In this document: in pieces, positions 8,717 through 17,204 of the stretch
How the letters are laid out: every line of letters starts with the position of its first letter
Numbering within the stretch: position 1 is the first letter of the stretch
NCBI GenBank assembly: GCA_016712315.1
Contig: JADJRG010000013.1
Span: 1,061,501-1,125,500, forward strand
Length of the DNA stretch: 64,000 nucleotides
Direction of reading: 5' to 3'
From: Nannocystis sp.
Lineage (GTDB): Bacteria > Myxococcota_A > Polyangia > Nannocystales > Nannocystaceae
The notes under the pieces: model-generated
Told to the model about the DNA's origin: nothing
The model's input: only the letters and a program-made list of their open reading frames with translations
Databases searched by the model: none
Translations under genes and position numbers: made by a program

Positions 8717-8761
8717 TGCCCCAACCCCTAACACCCCCTCCCAGAGCCCCGCACTACGCGG
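8717..8761. repeat. 45-bp dispersed repeat, copy 1
   Basis: The 45 bp starting TGCCCCAACCCCTAACACCC and ending ACTACGCGG recur identically at 36455-36499. Here the repeat truncates the IS91 transposase fragment; there it lies just upstream of IS66-like small ORFs. Confidence 0.85.
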
Positions 8762-8936
8762 GAACTGCCGAGGATCGCGGTCGGGGTCGGCGGGGGGGCG
8801 GCGGCGTCGCTGCTGCTCGATCCGGGGAGCGCGGCCGGGGGATCACGCCGGAAGGGGCGGCTGTGGCACACGCCGGCGTCAGCGGTGGAGGCGATCTTCG
8901 AGGCGCTGCGCGGTCCGCAGGTGGGGAAGGGCTGAA
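8762..8936 (+). other. Possible gene-tail remnant between IS91 debris and the lipoprotein gene
   Basis: One frame reads LPRIAVGVGGGAAASLLLDP, then 'KGRLWHTPASAVEAIFEAL', and ends TGA at 8936. It looks like the C-terminal tail of a protein with coding-like composition but has no start and no recognised family. The following 300 bp to the lipoprotein start (9243) hold no convincing gene. Confidence 0.3.
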
Positions 8937-9242
8937 CATGGGGATCGCGCGGAGCAACAGCCCGGCGACAAGATCCGCTGGGAAGCCGGCCCCGCGGCCG
9001 CCCCCCCCCGATTGGAGCCTCCTCCAACCCGACGCCATCCATGGTGAATCCACCATGTCCTGAATGGAGTATCCGCCGGTGGCGCTGGCGCCCGGGGTGG
9101 CCTCGCCGCCCCAGTGAGCGCGCGCGTCCGCGGAGCGCGGCCGCGTGGTACACGTCGATGCGTGCCGGCCGCTGCCTCGATCATCAGGGACGCGACAGGG
9201 GCGCAGGCCGCGACGGCGGTCGCTTCGTGGGCTCGTCGCTGC

Positions 9243-10382
9243 ATGCATGGGCTTGCCCTCGCCGGGTCGTGCGTCGCTGCGATCGGCTGCGCGGCCGGAG
9301 CTGCGTCGACGCAGCCGCCCGCCCGGACCGCGATCACCGTGACACCCGCCGAGCCCCCGGCTGTGAGTCCGGCGCCGCCGCCCGTGCAGGTCGCGTCCTC
9401 AGTCGCGCCTCCGATCGTGCCTCCGATCGTCGTGGAGGGTTACACCGACGAGATCGCCGCCGCTCTGGCCGACCCGTGGTGGGGCAGCGGGAGCACCCGG
9501 ATCGCGGTGGCGCGACGCGGAGCGGTGCGCCTGCGCCCCGACGGCCCCGACCTCGGCCTGCGCGATCAGGCGTCGTTCCCGGCGGCCAGGCGCATGAAGG
9601 TCGTGGAGGACGGCGAGCGGCCGCGGGTGGTCACCTCCGATCGAGACGTCCGCCTGCTCCTTCACGTCGAGCGCCAGGACGCGCGCCCGGTGCTGGTGCG
9701 CGCGGAGCCGCTGCGCCCGACGCCCGGCGCCATGTTCGGCGACCCGCCGCGGCGCGGGCACGTGGTATTGCAGCCCGGCGCCTGGGTCGACGTGGCGGCC
9801 CGGGAGGGCGCGATGGTGCGGGTCGCGTACCGCGAGGACAAGGTGACGCTGTCCGGGTGGATCGATGCGGAGGCCCTCGGTACGACCATGACGCCCGACA
9901 AGCACCCTGCGGACGAGCGGCCCGGATACCAGGCCAGGCGCGCCACCGAGCTCCTGGCGCGACCCGGCGGCAAGTCGATGATCGCGCTCGACATCCACGA
10001 TGCGGTCGTGGCGATCACGTCGCGCGCGACGGGCGGATATCGGCTCGTCGAGTACGCGGCGCCGTGCGGGGGCGACCTCGTCTATATCGGCTATGTCCCC
10101 GCGAATGACCTCCATCAGCCGAATTACGGCACGTTGAGGGGCTGCGGTCACGGCTCGCCCCATATCGACAGAGTCTTCGGCGAGTTCGAGGCGGCGCCGC
10201 GGGTGACGGTCGCCGCCGGGAGGTTCCTGCTCGACCCCGACGCGCCGCGGGTGGTCGGCTGCGTGCTCGCCCCGACCGAGGTCGCGGCGCTCGGCGACGG
10301 ACGTTACGCCGTGGCGACGATCTGGGGGCCCGTGCCGGTTCGGCTCGCGCCCGAGGACTTCACCGGCAAGTGCGGCAAGTAG
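9243..10382 (+). CDS. Secreted lipoprotein of unknown function
   Basis: The start chosen is ATG 9243 (MHGLALAGSCVAAIGC), which gives a compact signal peptide with an AIGC lipobox and the lipidated Cys at residue 16. The longer open frame from 9114 would bury the signal. After a Pro/Ala-rich linker (PPAVSPAPPPVQ) comes a beta-rich domain of about 290 residues with repeated short motifs (VRLRPDGPDLGLRD, VAAREGAMVRVAYRED) reminiscent of SH3-like or bacterial-surface beta domains, without a firm family match. Two Cys near the C-terminus (LRGCGHG and VVGCVLAP) may pair. It stands alone between mobile-element debris and a minus-strand fragment. It is probably anchored to the inner or outer membrane. 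Confidence 0.6.
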   Translation: MHGLALAGSCVAAIGCAAGAASTQPPARTAITVTPAEPPAVSPAPPPVQVASSVAPPIVPPIVVEGYTDEIAAALADPWWGSGSTRIAVARRGAVRLRPDGPDLGLRDQASFPAARRMKVVEDGERPRVVTSDRDVRLLLHVERQDARPVLVRAEPLRPTPGAMFGDPPRRGHVVLQPGAWVDVAAREGAMVRVAYREDKVTLSGWIDAEALGTTMTPDKHPADERPGYQARRATELLARPGGKSMIALDIHDAVVAITSRATGGYRLVEYAAPCGGDLVYIGYVPANDLHQPNYGTLRGCGHGSPHIDRVFGEFEAAPRVTVAAGRFLLDPDAPRVVGCVLAPTEVAALGDGRYAVATIWGPVPVRLAPEDFTGKCGK

Positions 10383-10415
10383 CGGGGGCCAGGGGCCGCT
10401 CGAGGCCTGCCGCTG

Positions 10416-10739
10416 TCATCCGTAGTACGCCGTGCAGGCCGTCGACCACGCGCTGACCGAGAACTCCTCGAGCTCTCCGCTCGCTTCACCTTCGACGATC
10501 CGCCGCAGCGCTGCGGTCGCCTCGGGGGTCGCGTAGCTCCGCAGGTGAGCCTTGGTGGGCTCGATCCCGCCACCACACAACAGTTGCAGGTCAATCGCCG
10601 CGTTGGCGTCCATACTCGCCCGCTTGGCGGCCCAGATCGCCAAGCTGTCCGCTGGGTCGCCCGCGTTGAACAGGCAGACGCACCAAGCTGAGGCCGGGGT
10701 TTGGACCTCAGAGAGCACGGACGAAGCGCGACCTGACAC
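10416..10739 (-). CDS. Small hypothetical protein whose 5' end is made of a dispersed repeat
   Basis: A 107-codon frame. Its first 17 residues are translated from the dispersed repeat at 10692-10741, so the natural N-terminus has probably been replaced. The rest (WCVCLFNAGDPADSLAIW, 'YATPEATAALRRIVEGE', STACTAYYG) looks like protein but matches nothing I know. It may be the tail of a once longer gene, perhaps a former lipoprotein or hydrolase. Between 10740 and 11041 I see no gene. Confidence 0.35.
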   Translation of the reverse strand: MSGRASSVLSEVQTPASAWCVCLFNAGDPADSLAIWAAKRASMDANAAIDLQLLCGGGIEPTKAHLRSYATPEATAALRRIVEGEASGELEEFSVSAWSTACTAYYG

Positions 10740-10741
10740 AA
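10692..10741. repeat. Dispersed repeat with GACCTGACACA end, copy 1
   Basis: The 38 bp beginning AGGCCGGGGTTTGGACCTCA and continuing through CACGGACGAAGCGCG match the reverse complement of 37013-37051 with one mismatch. A diverged copy lies at 52306-52345. The copy here ends with CGACCTGACACA, which also occurs at 36982-36993. Confidence 0.75.
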
Positions 10742-11041
10742 GCGGAGCTTAGCGGCGCTCCGCGGGTCGAGCGCATGCGGGAGATCAGCCACCCGTCGCT
10801 CGTCGCCGCGTTCGACATCCACGACGGTGCTAGCGTCGAAATAGACCACCGCGACCTACGTACTCATCGCATTGTTGTTGCTGTCCTCCGCTGTTCACCC
10901 GGCTCGCATGTTTGTATGGATCTGGGCCGGATCCTTTGCTCATCGGGGCAATCGCTCGCGCCGCGCGCGTGGCCGACGCGTCCGGGAGGGCTTGATCGGA
11001 GCGCTTGGGATCGCGCATGCTCGCTGGCGTAAGGGCACCGG

Positions 11042-12499
11042 ATGGTGCGTAGCTCACCCATGACGACGTCACGACGTGGAGATGCAAGACGAGCGCTTCA
11101 GCGCCTGCTGAAGAAGACTTTCCCCGCCGAGGACGAACTTCGGCGCTGGCTGAGCCTTGGCCCCGAAGAGGACGTCATCCACGCTCTCCCGGGGGGGAAC
11201 CCAAGCCTGAATGCGCTCGTTGAGGGGCTGGTCCGCATACTCGAAGAACAGGACCGGCTCGGCGACGAGTTTTTTCGCCGTCTTCGAGAGGCACGACCGC
11301 AGCTAGCCGCGGAGATCGCTGAAGTCCGAGACGCATGGCGAAGGCTCCCTCGGCCGCTCCTACGCTCGCCCCCGCCCGGGGCGACTCCGCAATGGCCTTA
11401 TGCGATCTGCTGCCTCGGCATGGCAGCGGTCTTCTTCACGGGCGTCTCCTTCGGCCTCGCACAGTTCTTAGCCCCGGAGTTTGTCCTGCCGGGCGCAGCG
11501 GGGTTCTTCTTGCTCTCGGTCGCCTTTATCTTTCTGTACGAGCGACGGATCAAGGAGAGCGTCGCCCTCACCGCGGTGGGGCTCTACAGCCTGTCACGAC
11601 GTACGCTCGTGGTCTCGATCGCCGGCGGGGGCGCCGTGGGAGCGTGGGTCGGCGACGATCTCGCGCGGGAATGGCGCGAGCGGGTGCCCATCGAGCTGGT
11701 CGTTGATTCGACCCCCGAGTCGGGGCGAAGGGAGGAGCAGGGGGGTGCGAACGAGGCCACGTCGAGTGACGGTAACGATACGACAGAGCCGACGACCTCC
11801 GAAGACGATGAGGCTCCACCGGGCCCGAACGACGGTGAGACCGAGTGTAAGAACGGAATTCTCCGCGACGGCGAGTGCCACGAGTGTCCGCGCGGGACAG
11901 CGCTTATTCGGGGCGGATCATATGATGGCCACAGTGTGCTGCCGTTCTGTATGGATCTTTACGAAGTTTCCGCAAGAGACTATGAACGATGCATCACGAA
12001 AGGACGATGTGCCAAACCCAAGGAGCAGAGCGTTCGCACGCGGTGTACCTCTCGTCCGGATGAAGAGGACAAGGGACGCCCGATCAATTGTGTCACTTGG
12101 AATGATGCGAGAGAGTTTTGTCGATGGAAGGGGAAGGACCTCCCTACGGCGCGGCAGTGGGAGTGGGCAGCCCGGGGGCGCGAGTCCGCCCGACGCTATC
12201 CGTGGGGAGATAAAGAGCTCCCTTCGTGCGACTACGCTGTCACGAAGGTCTGCGTGGAGAGTCGTCCGAAGTCGAGGTCGAATCGTCGCAAGTGGGGGCG
12301 CTCGGTGGACGGCGTCTTTGACCTGGCCGGAAACGTCGCCGAGTGGACGAGCACCGGGGTGGGTGCCGAATACGAGGTCCGCGGCGGGAGCTTCACCGGT
12401 GAGAACAATCGCGACCTCTTGACCAGCGCGAAGCAACTCGTGCCACCGACGACCGAGAGCGCAGAGATCGGGGTGAGATGCGTCAAACCCTTGAGATAG
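11042..12499 (+). CDS. EAD1-transmembrane-FGE-sulfatase protein
   Basis: Residues 15-100 form an EAD1 domain ('LQRLLKKTFPAEDELRRWL', VIHALPGGNPSLNALVEGL, FFRRLREARPQLAAEI). Two or three hydrophobic segments follow at about 120-165 and 185-200, then a low-complexity Glu/Asp/Thr linker. An FGE-sulfatase (SUMF1-type, C-type-lectin-like) domain runs from about residue 275 to the end: 'ALIRGGSYDGHSVLPFCMDL', GRPINCVTWNDAREFCRWKG, WEWAARGRE, GNVAEWTS and a C-terminal RGGSF...GVRC. The layout puts an intracellular EAD1 adaptor and an extracytoplasmic ligand-binding FGE domain on one chain, which suggests a receptor. The Cys needed for true formylglycine synthesis are not evident. Its 3' end overlaps the TonB receptor gene by 22 bp. 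Confidence 0.8.
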   Translation: MVRSSPMTTSRRGDARRALQRLLKKTFPAEDELRRWLSLGPEEDVIHALPGGNPSLNALVEGLVRILEEQDRLGDEFFRRLREARPQLAAEIAEVRDAWRRLPRPLLRSPPPGATPQWPYAICCLGMAAVFFTGVSFGLAQFLAPEFVLPGAAGFFLLSVAFIFLYERRIKESVALTAVGLYSLSRRTLVVSIAGGGAVGAWVGDDLAREWRERVPIELVVDSTPESGRREEQGGANEATSSDGNDTTEPTTSEDDEAPPGPNDGETECKNGILRDGECHECPRGTALIRGGSYDGHSVLPFCMDLYEVSARDYERCITKGRCAKPKEQSVRTRCTSRPDEEDKGRPINCVTWNDAREFCRWKGKDLPTARQWEWAARGRESARRYPWGDKELPSCDYAVTKVCVESRPKSRSNRRKWGRSVDGVFDLAGNVAEWTSTGVGAEYEVRGGSFTGENNRDLLTSAKQLVPPTTESAEIGVRCVKPLR

Positions 12500-15400
12500 C
12501 CGCTTGTTCCCTCGGGGCGATTCTGTGCCCGCTGGGTATGTGTCACGCGGGTGCGGAGGTCCGTCATCACCCGAACCGGCACTACCAGGGGCCCATCGAA
12601 GTCGATGGCGCCGGGGCCTGCGATGACGGATCCTGCGCTCGAGATCCGGGCCGGCCGGTGCTCCGAAACCGTCGGCCCCCAGGACCCTCGGGGATCATCA
12701 CAGGTAAGATCCTGGATGAACATGGAACCAGGCTCTTTGGTGCCCAGATCTCAGCCAGCCTGGTCGACTGCGAAGAGGGGAGCACGTGCAGTCGGCGGGC
12801 CGCAGAGGCGGACATTGACGGGTTTTATGAGCTGTACGTCGCTCCGGGGATTTACGATCTATCATTCGAGAGCTATTCGCACGAGTCGGTCGTTGTAAAT
12901 CGCATCAGCGTGGGGGCCGGCCAGATCGTCGATCTGACTATGTTAATGAGAATTCGTGTCTCTTTGCCATCGCCACCGCCTCCACCGCCGCCACCACTAC
13001 CACTACCACCACCACCGCCGTTGATCCGGGTAGAACCACCCGGGATCCTCCGCTCCGGTGTCGCCCCCGGTTTGATGATGGGGGGCGCAGGCGTCGATCT
13101 TGGGTGGCGCCGCGATCGTTTCGTTCGGATCTTTGGCGATTGCGCCCGAGATCATTTCCTCGACGGGGCGCGGATCCCTCGCGTCGAGGTCCCTGCCCCG
13201 AGGTTCATCACGGATGTCCTCCCTCAGTCCGCGATCGAGTCCATCGAGCTCTCACGCACCTGGTGGGTTGATACTCCAGGCGACCAGCCCTGCGGGTCGT
13301 CTCGGTTGGCGAGCCGCGATCCCCCCCCGACATTCCTCTTCCAGACGGACATCTATATCGGCGCCAACACAGCCACCACTGGCCGCGCCGGCCTCATCGG
13401 CGACCGCTTCGTCGGAGATCACCTCGCCTTCGGCAACCTCGCCCGCCAACTCCCCTCTTCCTTTAACACCGCCTATCCCATCGATTACACCCAGCAGCTC
13501 ACCGGCAGCCTCGATCGTGTGTGGACCCCCGCCGACATCGAGCGCTTCGGCGAGGCGATGCCCTCCACCCGCACCGCCCTCAACCCCCACACCGGCATGC
13601 CCAACTTCGGCGCCGGCCTCACCGTCGGCGGCACCGTCAAGCCCTGGGGCACCCGCCTGGGCTTCCTCGGCGCCGCGCAGTATGCCAACAGCCAGCAGAC
13701 CCTGCGCGAAGACATCCGGATCTTCCGCGTCGCTGGCGACTTTCAGCCCGGCGTCGAGCTGCCCGTCGACCCCACCCCGCGCGTCGACTACAAGAGCCTC
13801 AAGACCACCCTCAACACCGCCTGGTCGACCCTCGGCCTCTTCAAGTGGAAGCTCAGCGACGACCACCGCCTCAGCTTGACCGGCCTCTACACCCGCGACG
13901 CCGACGTCGAAGCCCGCCAGCTCGACGGCCGCAGCCGCGCCACCTCAGGCGAGGCGATCGTCCGCAACAACCGCCTGCGTTATCAGATGCGCTCGATCGC
14001 GCTCACCCGCTTAGGCGGCCGCCACGTCTTCCCTGGCGCGAAGTCGCTGCAGGTCGACTGGTTCGGCTCCTTCGCGCAAGCCCGCCTCGCCGACCCGCTG
14101 CTGCGCGACAGCCTCTTCTGTTTGGTCCCCGGCTCCGCCCCCGTCGATCCCAGCGGCCAGTCCTCCTGCCTCGAGAGCCCGCAAGACGGCGCCGTCTACC
14201 TCATCGACCAGCGCGAGTCCGGCAAATTCCAGTTCTTCGACCTCAAAGACAACACCGCCACCGGCTCCCTCGACCTCACCCTGCCCTTCAAGCAGTGGCG
14301 CCAGCTCGACTCCAAGCTCAAGTTCGGCGGCTGGGTCGAGGGCAAGCGCCGCACCTTCGCCGCGCGCACCTTTGATTATCAGACCGTCGGCTCCACCGGC
14401 CTGCCCATTGGCACAGGTGAGATCCTCACCCCTGACACCATCGGCGGCGGCCCTGGCGGCCCTGGCGGCGCCCCCTTCTTCCTCAAGGAGTTCACCCGCG
14501 CCGACGACAGCTACCGCGGCGACCAGCGCGTGCTCGCCGGCTACGCCATGCTCGACCTGCCGATCGTGCGCTGGCTGCGGGTCGTCGGCGGCGCCCGCGT
14601 CGAGGCCAACACCATCGACGTGCGCCCCTTCGATCGTTTTAGTCGGCCGATCCCCGCCGAGAAGAACGCCCGCGTCGTCGACAACAACGTCTTACCGGCC
14701 GCCAGCCTGATCTTCCCGCTCGCCGGGCCGCGGATCCGCGGCGACATGAACATCCGCCTCAGCGCCGCCAAGACGGTCGCGCGCCCCGAGTTCCGCGAGC
14801 TCGCCCCCTTCCTCTTCACCGACTTCGTCGGCGGCTTCGACGTCACCGGCTACGCCGGCCTGCGCACCACCAAGATCTGGAACGCCGACCTGCGCTGGGA
14901 GTGGTTCCCCTCCGCTGACGAGGTCGTCGCCCTCTCCGCCTTTTACAAGCGCTTCGACGGCCCCATCGAGCGCGTCATCGGCGCCCGCGCCACCCCCGTG
15001 CAGAGCTACCGCAACGCGCTCAGCGCCCAGAACATCGGCGCCGAGCTCGAGCTGCGCAAGAGCCTGGAGTTCGTCCACAAGTCTCTGCGCGAGCTCTCCC
15101 TCGGCGCCAACTTCGCCTACGTCTACTCGCAGGTCGACTTCCCCGCCTACGACCCCACCGACCTCTTCTCGTACTCGGGCCCGCCGCGGCCGCTCGAGGG
15201 CCAGTCCCCCTACGTCGTCAATGCCTACCTGACGTACATAAATGCGCGGTTCGGGACATCTCCCCGCGTCGTCTATAACGCGGTCGGCGAGCGAATCGCG
15301 CTTGTCGGGGGGCAAGGTTCGCCAAGCTCCTATGTCCTGCCCGTTCACAACCTGGATCTGGTGGTCCAGCAGCGCCTCTATCGCGGGTTTTATTTGTACA

Positions 15401-15555
15401 TTGGCGCTCATAACGTCCTCAACACGCCATATCGTATTGTCCAGGGTGAGGAGGGCGCGATCACCTACAATACCCGCCGAGGTGTCACGTTCCTCTTGGG
15501 GCTCTTTTATGCGCGCGATCGCGACCCAGGGCGGGGCAGGGCTGCTGCGCCGTGA
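12478..15555 (+). CDS. TonB-dependent outer-membrane receptor with N-terminal carboxypeptidase-regulatory-like domain
   Basis: An N-terminal signal sequence (about 1-25) is followed by a CarboxypepD_reg-like beta-sandwich (GIITGKILDEHGTRLFGAQI to DLTMLMR, about residues 60-155). Next come a poly-Pro stretch and a short plug-like region (HFLDGARIPRVEVPAPRFI), then a long beta-barrel region with many aromatic/Arg alternations. The barrel ends in a typical strand (TFLLGLFYARDRDP). Its role would be energy-dependent uptake of a large ligand across the outer membrane. Base use is uneven: about 13330-15230 uses C or G at nearly every third position, while both ends have far more A/T there. That looks like a mosaic formed by recombination. 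It overlaps the upstream EAD1-FGE gene by 22 bp, so the two are probably co-transcribed. Confidence 0.8.
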   Translation: MRQTLEIAACSLGAILCPLGMCHAGAEVRHHPNRHYQGPIEVDGAGACDDGSCARDPGRPVLRNRRPPGPSGIITGKILDEHGTRLFGAQISASLVDCEEGSTCSRRAAEADIDGFYELYVAPGIYDLSFESYSHESVVVNRISVGAGQIVDLTMLMRIRVSLPSPPPPPPPPLPLPPPPPLIRVEPPGILRSGVAPGLMMGGAGVDLGWRRDRFVRIFGDCARDHFLDGARIPRVEVPAPRFITDVLPQSAIESIELSRTWWVDTPGDQPCGSSRLASRDPPPTFLFQTDIYIGANTATTGRAGLIGDRFVGDHLAFGNLARQLPSSFNTAYPIDYTQQLTGSLDRVWTPADIERFGEAMPSTRTALNPHTGMPNFGAGLTVGGTVKPWGTRLGFLGAAQYANSQQTLREDIRIFRVAGDFQPGVELPVDPTPRVDYKSLKTTLNTAWSTLGLFKWKLSDDHRLSLTGLYTRDADVEARQLDGRSRATSGEAIVRNNRLRYQMRSIALTRLGGRHVFPGAKSLQVDWFGSFAQARLADPLLRDSLFCLVPGSAPVDPSGQSSCLESPQDGAVYLIDQRESGKFQFFDLKDNTATGSLDLTLPFKQWRQLDSKLKFGGWVEGKRRTFAARTFDYQTVGSTGLPIGTGEILTPDTIGGGPGGPGGAPFFLKEFTRADDSYRGDQRVLAGYAMLDLPIVRWLRVVGGARVEANTIDVRPFDRFSRPIPAEKNARVVDNNVLPAASLIFPLAGPRIRGDMNIRLSAAKTVARPEFRELAPFLFTDFVGGFDVTGYAGLRTTKIWNADLRWEWFPSADEVVALSAFYKRFDGPIERVIGARATPVQSYRNALSAQNIGAELELRKSLEFVHKSLRELSLGANFAYVYSQVDFPAYDPTDLFSYSGPPRPLEGQSPYVVNAYLTYINARFGTSPRVVYNAVGERIALVGGQGSPSSYVLPVHNLDLVVQQRLYRGFYLYIGAHNVLNTPYRIVQGEEGAITYNTRRGVTFLLGLFYARDRDPGRGRAAAP

Positions 15556-15633
15556 CGACACAGCGCAGCCCCGGGAAGAACGACTGCTCCCGGACGATTT
15601 TGACCCGGCCCTCGCCGGGGTGCGGCCTGGGGG

Positions 15634-16116
15634 CTACTCCCCCCAGAGTGAGAGGTTGCTCGCCTCTTCTGCCGGGGCGGGCCGCCCGAAGTGCTGGTAG
15701 AGCCGTAGTAGCACCTCGGCGTCCATGGCCGCATAGGCGACCTGGCGCTCGCTGAGCGGCCGCTGGGACCAGTCGCTGACCTGCTCGGACTTGTCGAGCT
15801 CGATCGCGAGCTCGCGGGCGCAGACCGCCTTGAGGCTGTGTCCGCCGTCGATCTTGCTGCCGCGGAGCTTGCGCGAGACCCGGAGGGTGTCGACGACGCC
15901 CGTGAGCGGGACGCCGTAGCGCTGGAGCACCGAGCGCTCGAAGGTCGCGTTGTGGATGACCTTGATGACCTCGGGGTCGCCGAGGAGGTCGCCGAGCGGG
16001 CTCAGATCGGAGAGCTCTAGGGCGTCAAGCAGGTAGGTCGCCTGGGCCGAGGCGAGCTGGATCAGGCAGAGCGTGCGGTTGTGGATGGTGGTCTCGATGT
16101 CGAGGGCGAGCTGCAC
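15634..16116 (-). CDS. RNase D-like DEDDy 3'-5' exonuclease
   Basis: The protein carries the three exonuclease motifs of the DnaQ/RNase D superfamily: ALDIETT (first acidic pair), VIKVIHNATFERSVLQRYG (motif II) and ERQVAYAAMDAEVLLRLYQ (motif III with the Tyr of the DEDDy type). At 160 residues it covers only the catalytic domain; the HRDC domain of canonical RNase D is absent, as in several small family members. The GTG start at 16116 lies directly before motif I. The frame is open further upstream (…PCPRALAAC), so the true start may be a little earlier. It follows the DnaJ gene on the same strand with a 64-bp gap. Confidence 0.8.
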   Translation of the reverse strand: MQLALDIETTIHNRTLCLIQLASAQATYLLDALELSDLSPLGDLLGDPEVIKVIHNATFERSVLQRYGVPLTGVVDTLRVSRKLRGSKIDGGHSLKAVCARELAIELDKSEQVSDWSQRPLSERQVAYAAMDAEVLLRLYQHFGRPAPAEEASNLSLWGE

Positions 16117-16180
16117 ACAGGCGGCGAGGGCGCGGGGACAAGGGTTCGGATCGCGGGGCCTTCGATGGGATCGAGGGGGT

Positions 16181-16564
16181 TCAGCACTCGATGATCCGAC
16201 GTCGAGAGCGCCGTGAGGCGAGCAGGGAGGTGATGAGGCTGATGCCGATCGCGGCGAGGGTGATGAGCAGGCACGCTTCGACGGAGATCCCCGAGCTCGG
16301 CGTGGGGACAGAGACGGACTTGGGGTCGGCTCGCAGGCGTTTTAGGCGCTCTTCGTCGTAGCGGGCGCGCTTTTCGGGGTTAAGGAGGATCTCTTTGCCG
16401 ACGTTGAGCATCTTGGTTTTCTCGAGATCCTCGGCGGTGGCGCTGGGACGATCGGGGTGGATCGCGGCGATCGTCGCGCGGTAGGCGGCGCGGATCTTCT
16501 CGATGTCGGCGTCAGGATCGACGCCGAGCAGCTCGTAGAAGTCGATGAAGATCGGCGCCGCCAT
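16181..16564 (-). CDS. J-domain protein with C-terminal membrane anchor
   Basis: The N-terminal 65 residues form a DnaJ domain: FYELLGVDPDADIEKIRAAY, then the diagnostic HPD in 'IAAIHPDRPSA' and LLNPEKRARYDEE. A hydrophobic helix (CLLITLAAIGISLITSLLA) then an Arg-rich tail end the protein, so it is probably tail-anchored with the J-domain in the cytoplasm, where it would recruit DnaK-type Hsp70. The ATG at 16564 is preferred because GTGAGG lies about 7 nt upstream; a GTG at 16576 overlaps the stop of the PDZ gene. It is translationally coupled to the PDZ gene. Confidence 0.75.
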   Translation of the reverse strand: MAAPIFIDFYELLGVDPDADIEKIRAAYRATIAAIHPDRPSATAEDLEKTKMLNVGKEILLNPEKRARYDEERLKRLRADPKSVSVPTPSSGISVEACLLITLAAIGISLITSLLASRRSRRRIIEC

Positions 16565-16575
16565 GAAGGACCTCA

Positions 16576-17204
16576 CTATGCCTCGCGCACGATGGTTCGG
16601 CGGAGTAGCTCCCAGGTGCGTGGGCGACGGAGCTCGAGCTTGACCTCTTGACCAGCAGGCCCCGCGAGGCGCGAGGACGCCTTGGTGGGGTCGGCGTTGG
16701 TGCGGTGGCCGTCGACGGCGAGGATCTTGTCGCCGACCTCGATCCCGGCCCGTTCAGCGGGGGAGTTTGGTTCAACCCCGATGATGTCGAGCGCGTCGTG
16801 GATCTGCTCAACCTTGAGGCCGAGCCGCCCGGGCGTAGGTTTGGCCTTGGGGCTGTCCCGAAAGCAATTGATGAGCAGGCCGGCGAGACCGCCCAGGCCG
16901 ACGCCGATCGCCACTTGACGCCCCGTCGAGCCCGGCTGACACGCCGCTCCCACCCCGAGCAAGAGCGCGCTGCCGACACCCGTGAGGGCCGCGGCGGTGT
17001 GTTGATCGTCGTCTTCGTCGAAGTGATCGATCAAGAGCGCGGCGGCGGTCGCGGTGGTCGCCGCGGCCCCTCCGCTGATGAGAGTCGCTTTGAGGATGTT
17101 CCTCTCCGCGGCGATCTTGGCCTCGGCCCTCTGGGTGGCCAACTCTTCGTCCCTCTCTTGGACCGTCGCGACGAGCGAGCTTTCGCGTGGGGTGCTCGAC
17201 TGTG
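16576..17204 (-). CDS. Membrane protein with C-terminal PDZ domain, probably the 3' part of a frameshifted HTH gene
   Basis: The frame encodes a coiled coil (SSLVATVQERDEELATQRAE), two short hydrophobic segments (about 'TLISGGAAATTATAAALLI' and VAIGVGLGGLAGLLINCF) and a PDZ domain at the end (GVEPNSPAERAGIEVGDKIL). A TTG at 17142 is the only nearby start, but the coiled coil clearly reaches further upstream. Near 17205 it joins the other frame, in which the upstream HTH protein ends its own conserved part (EMRRMANGIEHLNEH). I infer one original protein, HTH-Pro linker-coiled coil-TM-PDZ, broken by a one-base indel. Its stop overlaps the start region of the J-domain gene. Confidence 0.6.

Noticed and set aside
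12360..12499. DGR variable region in the EAD1-FGE gene
   Set aside because: There is no nucleotide similarity to the template repeat beyond the short RGGSF-coding motif.
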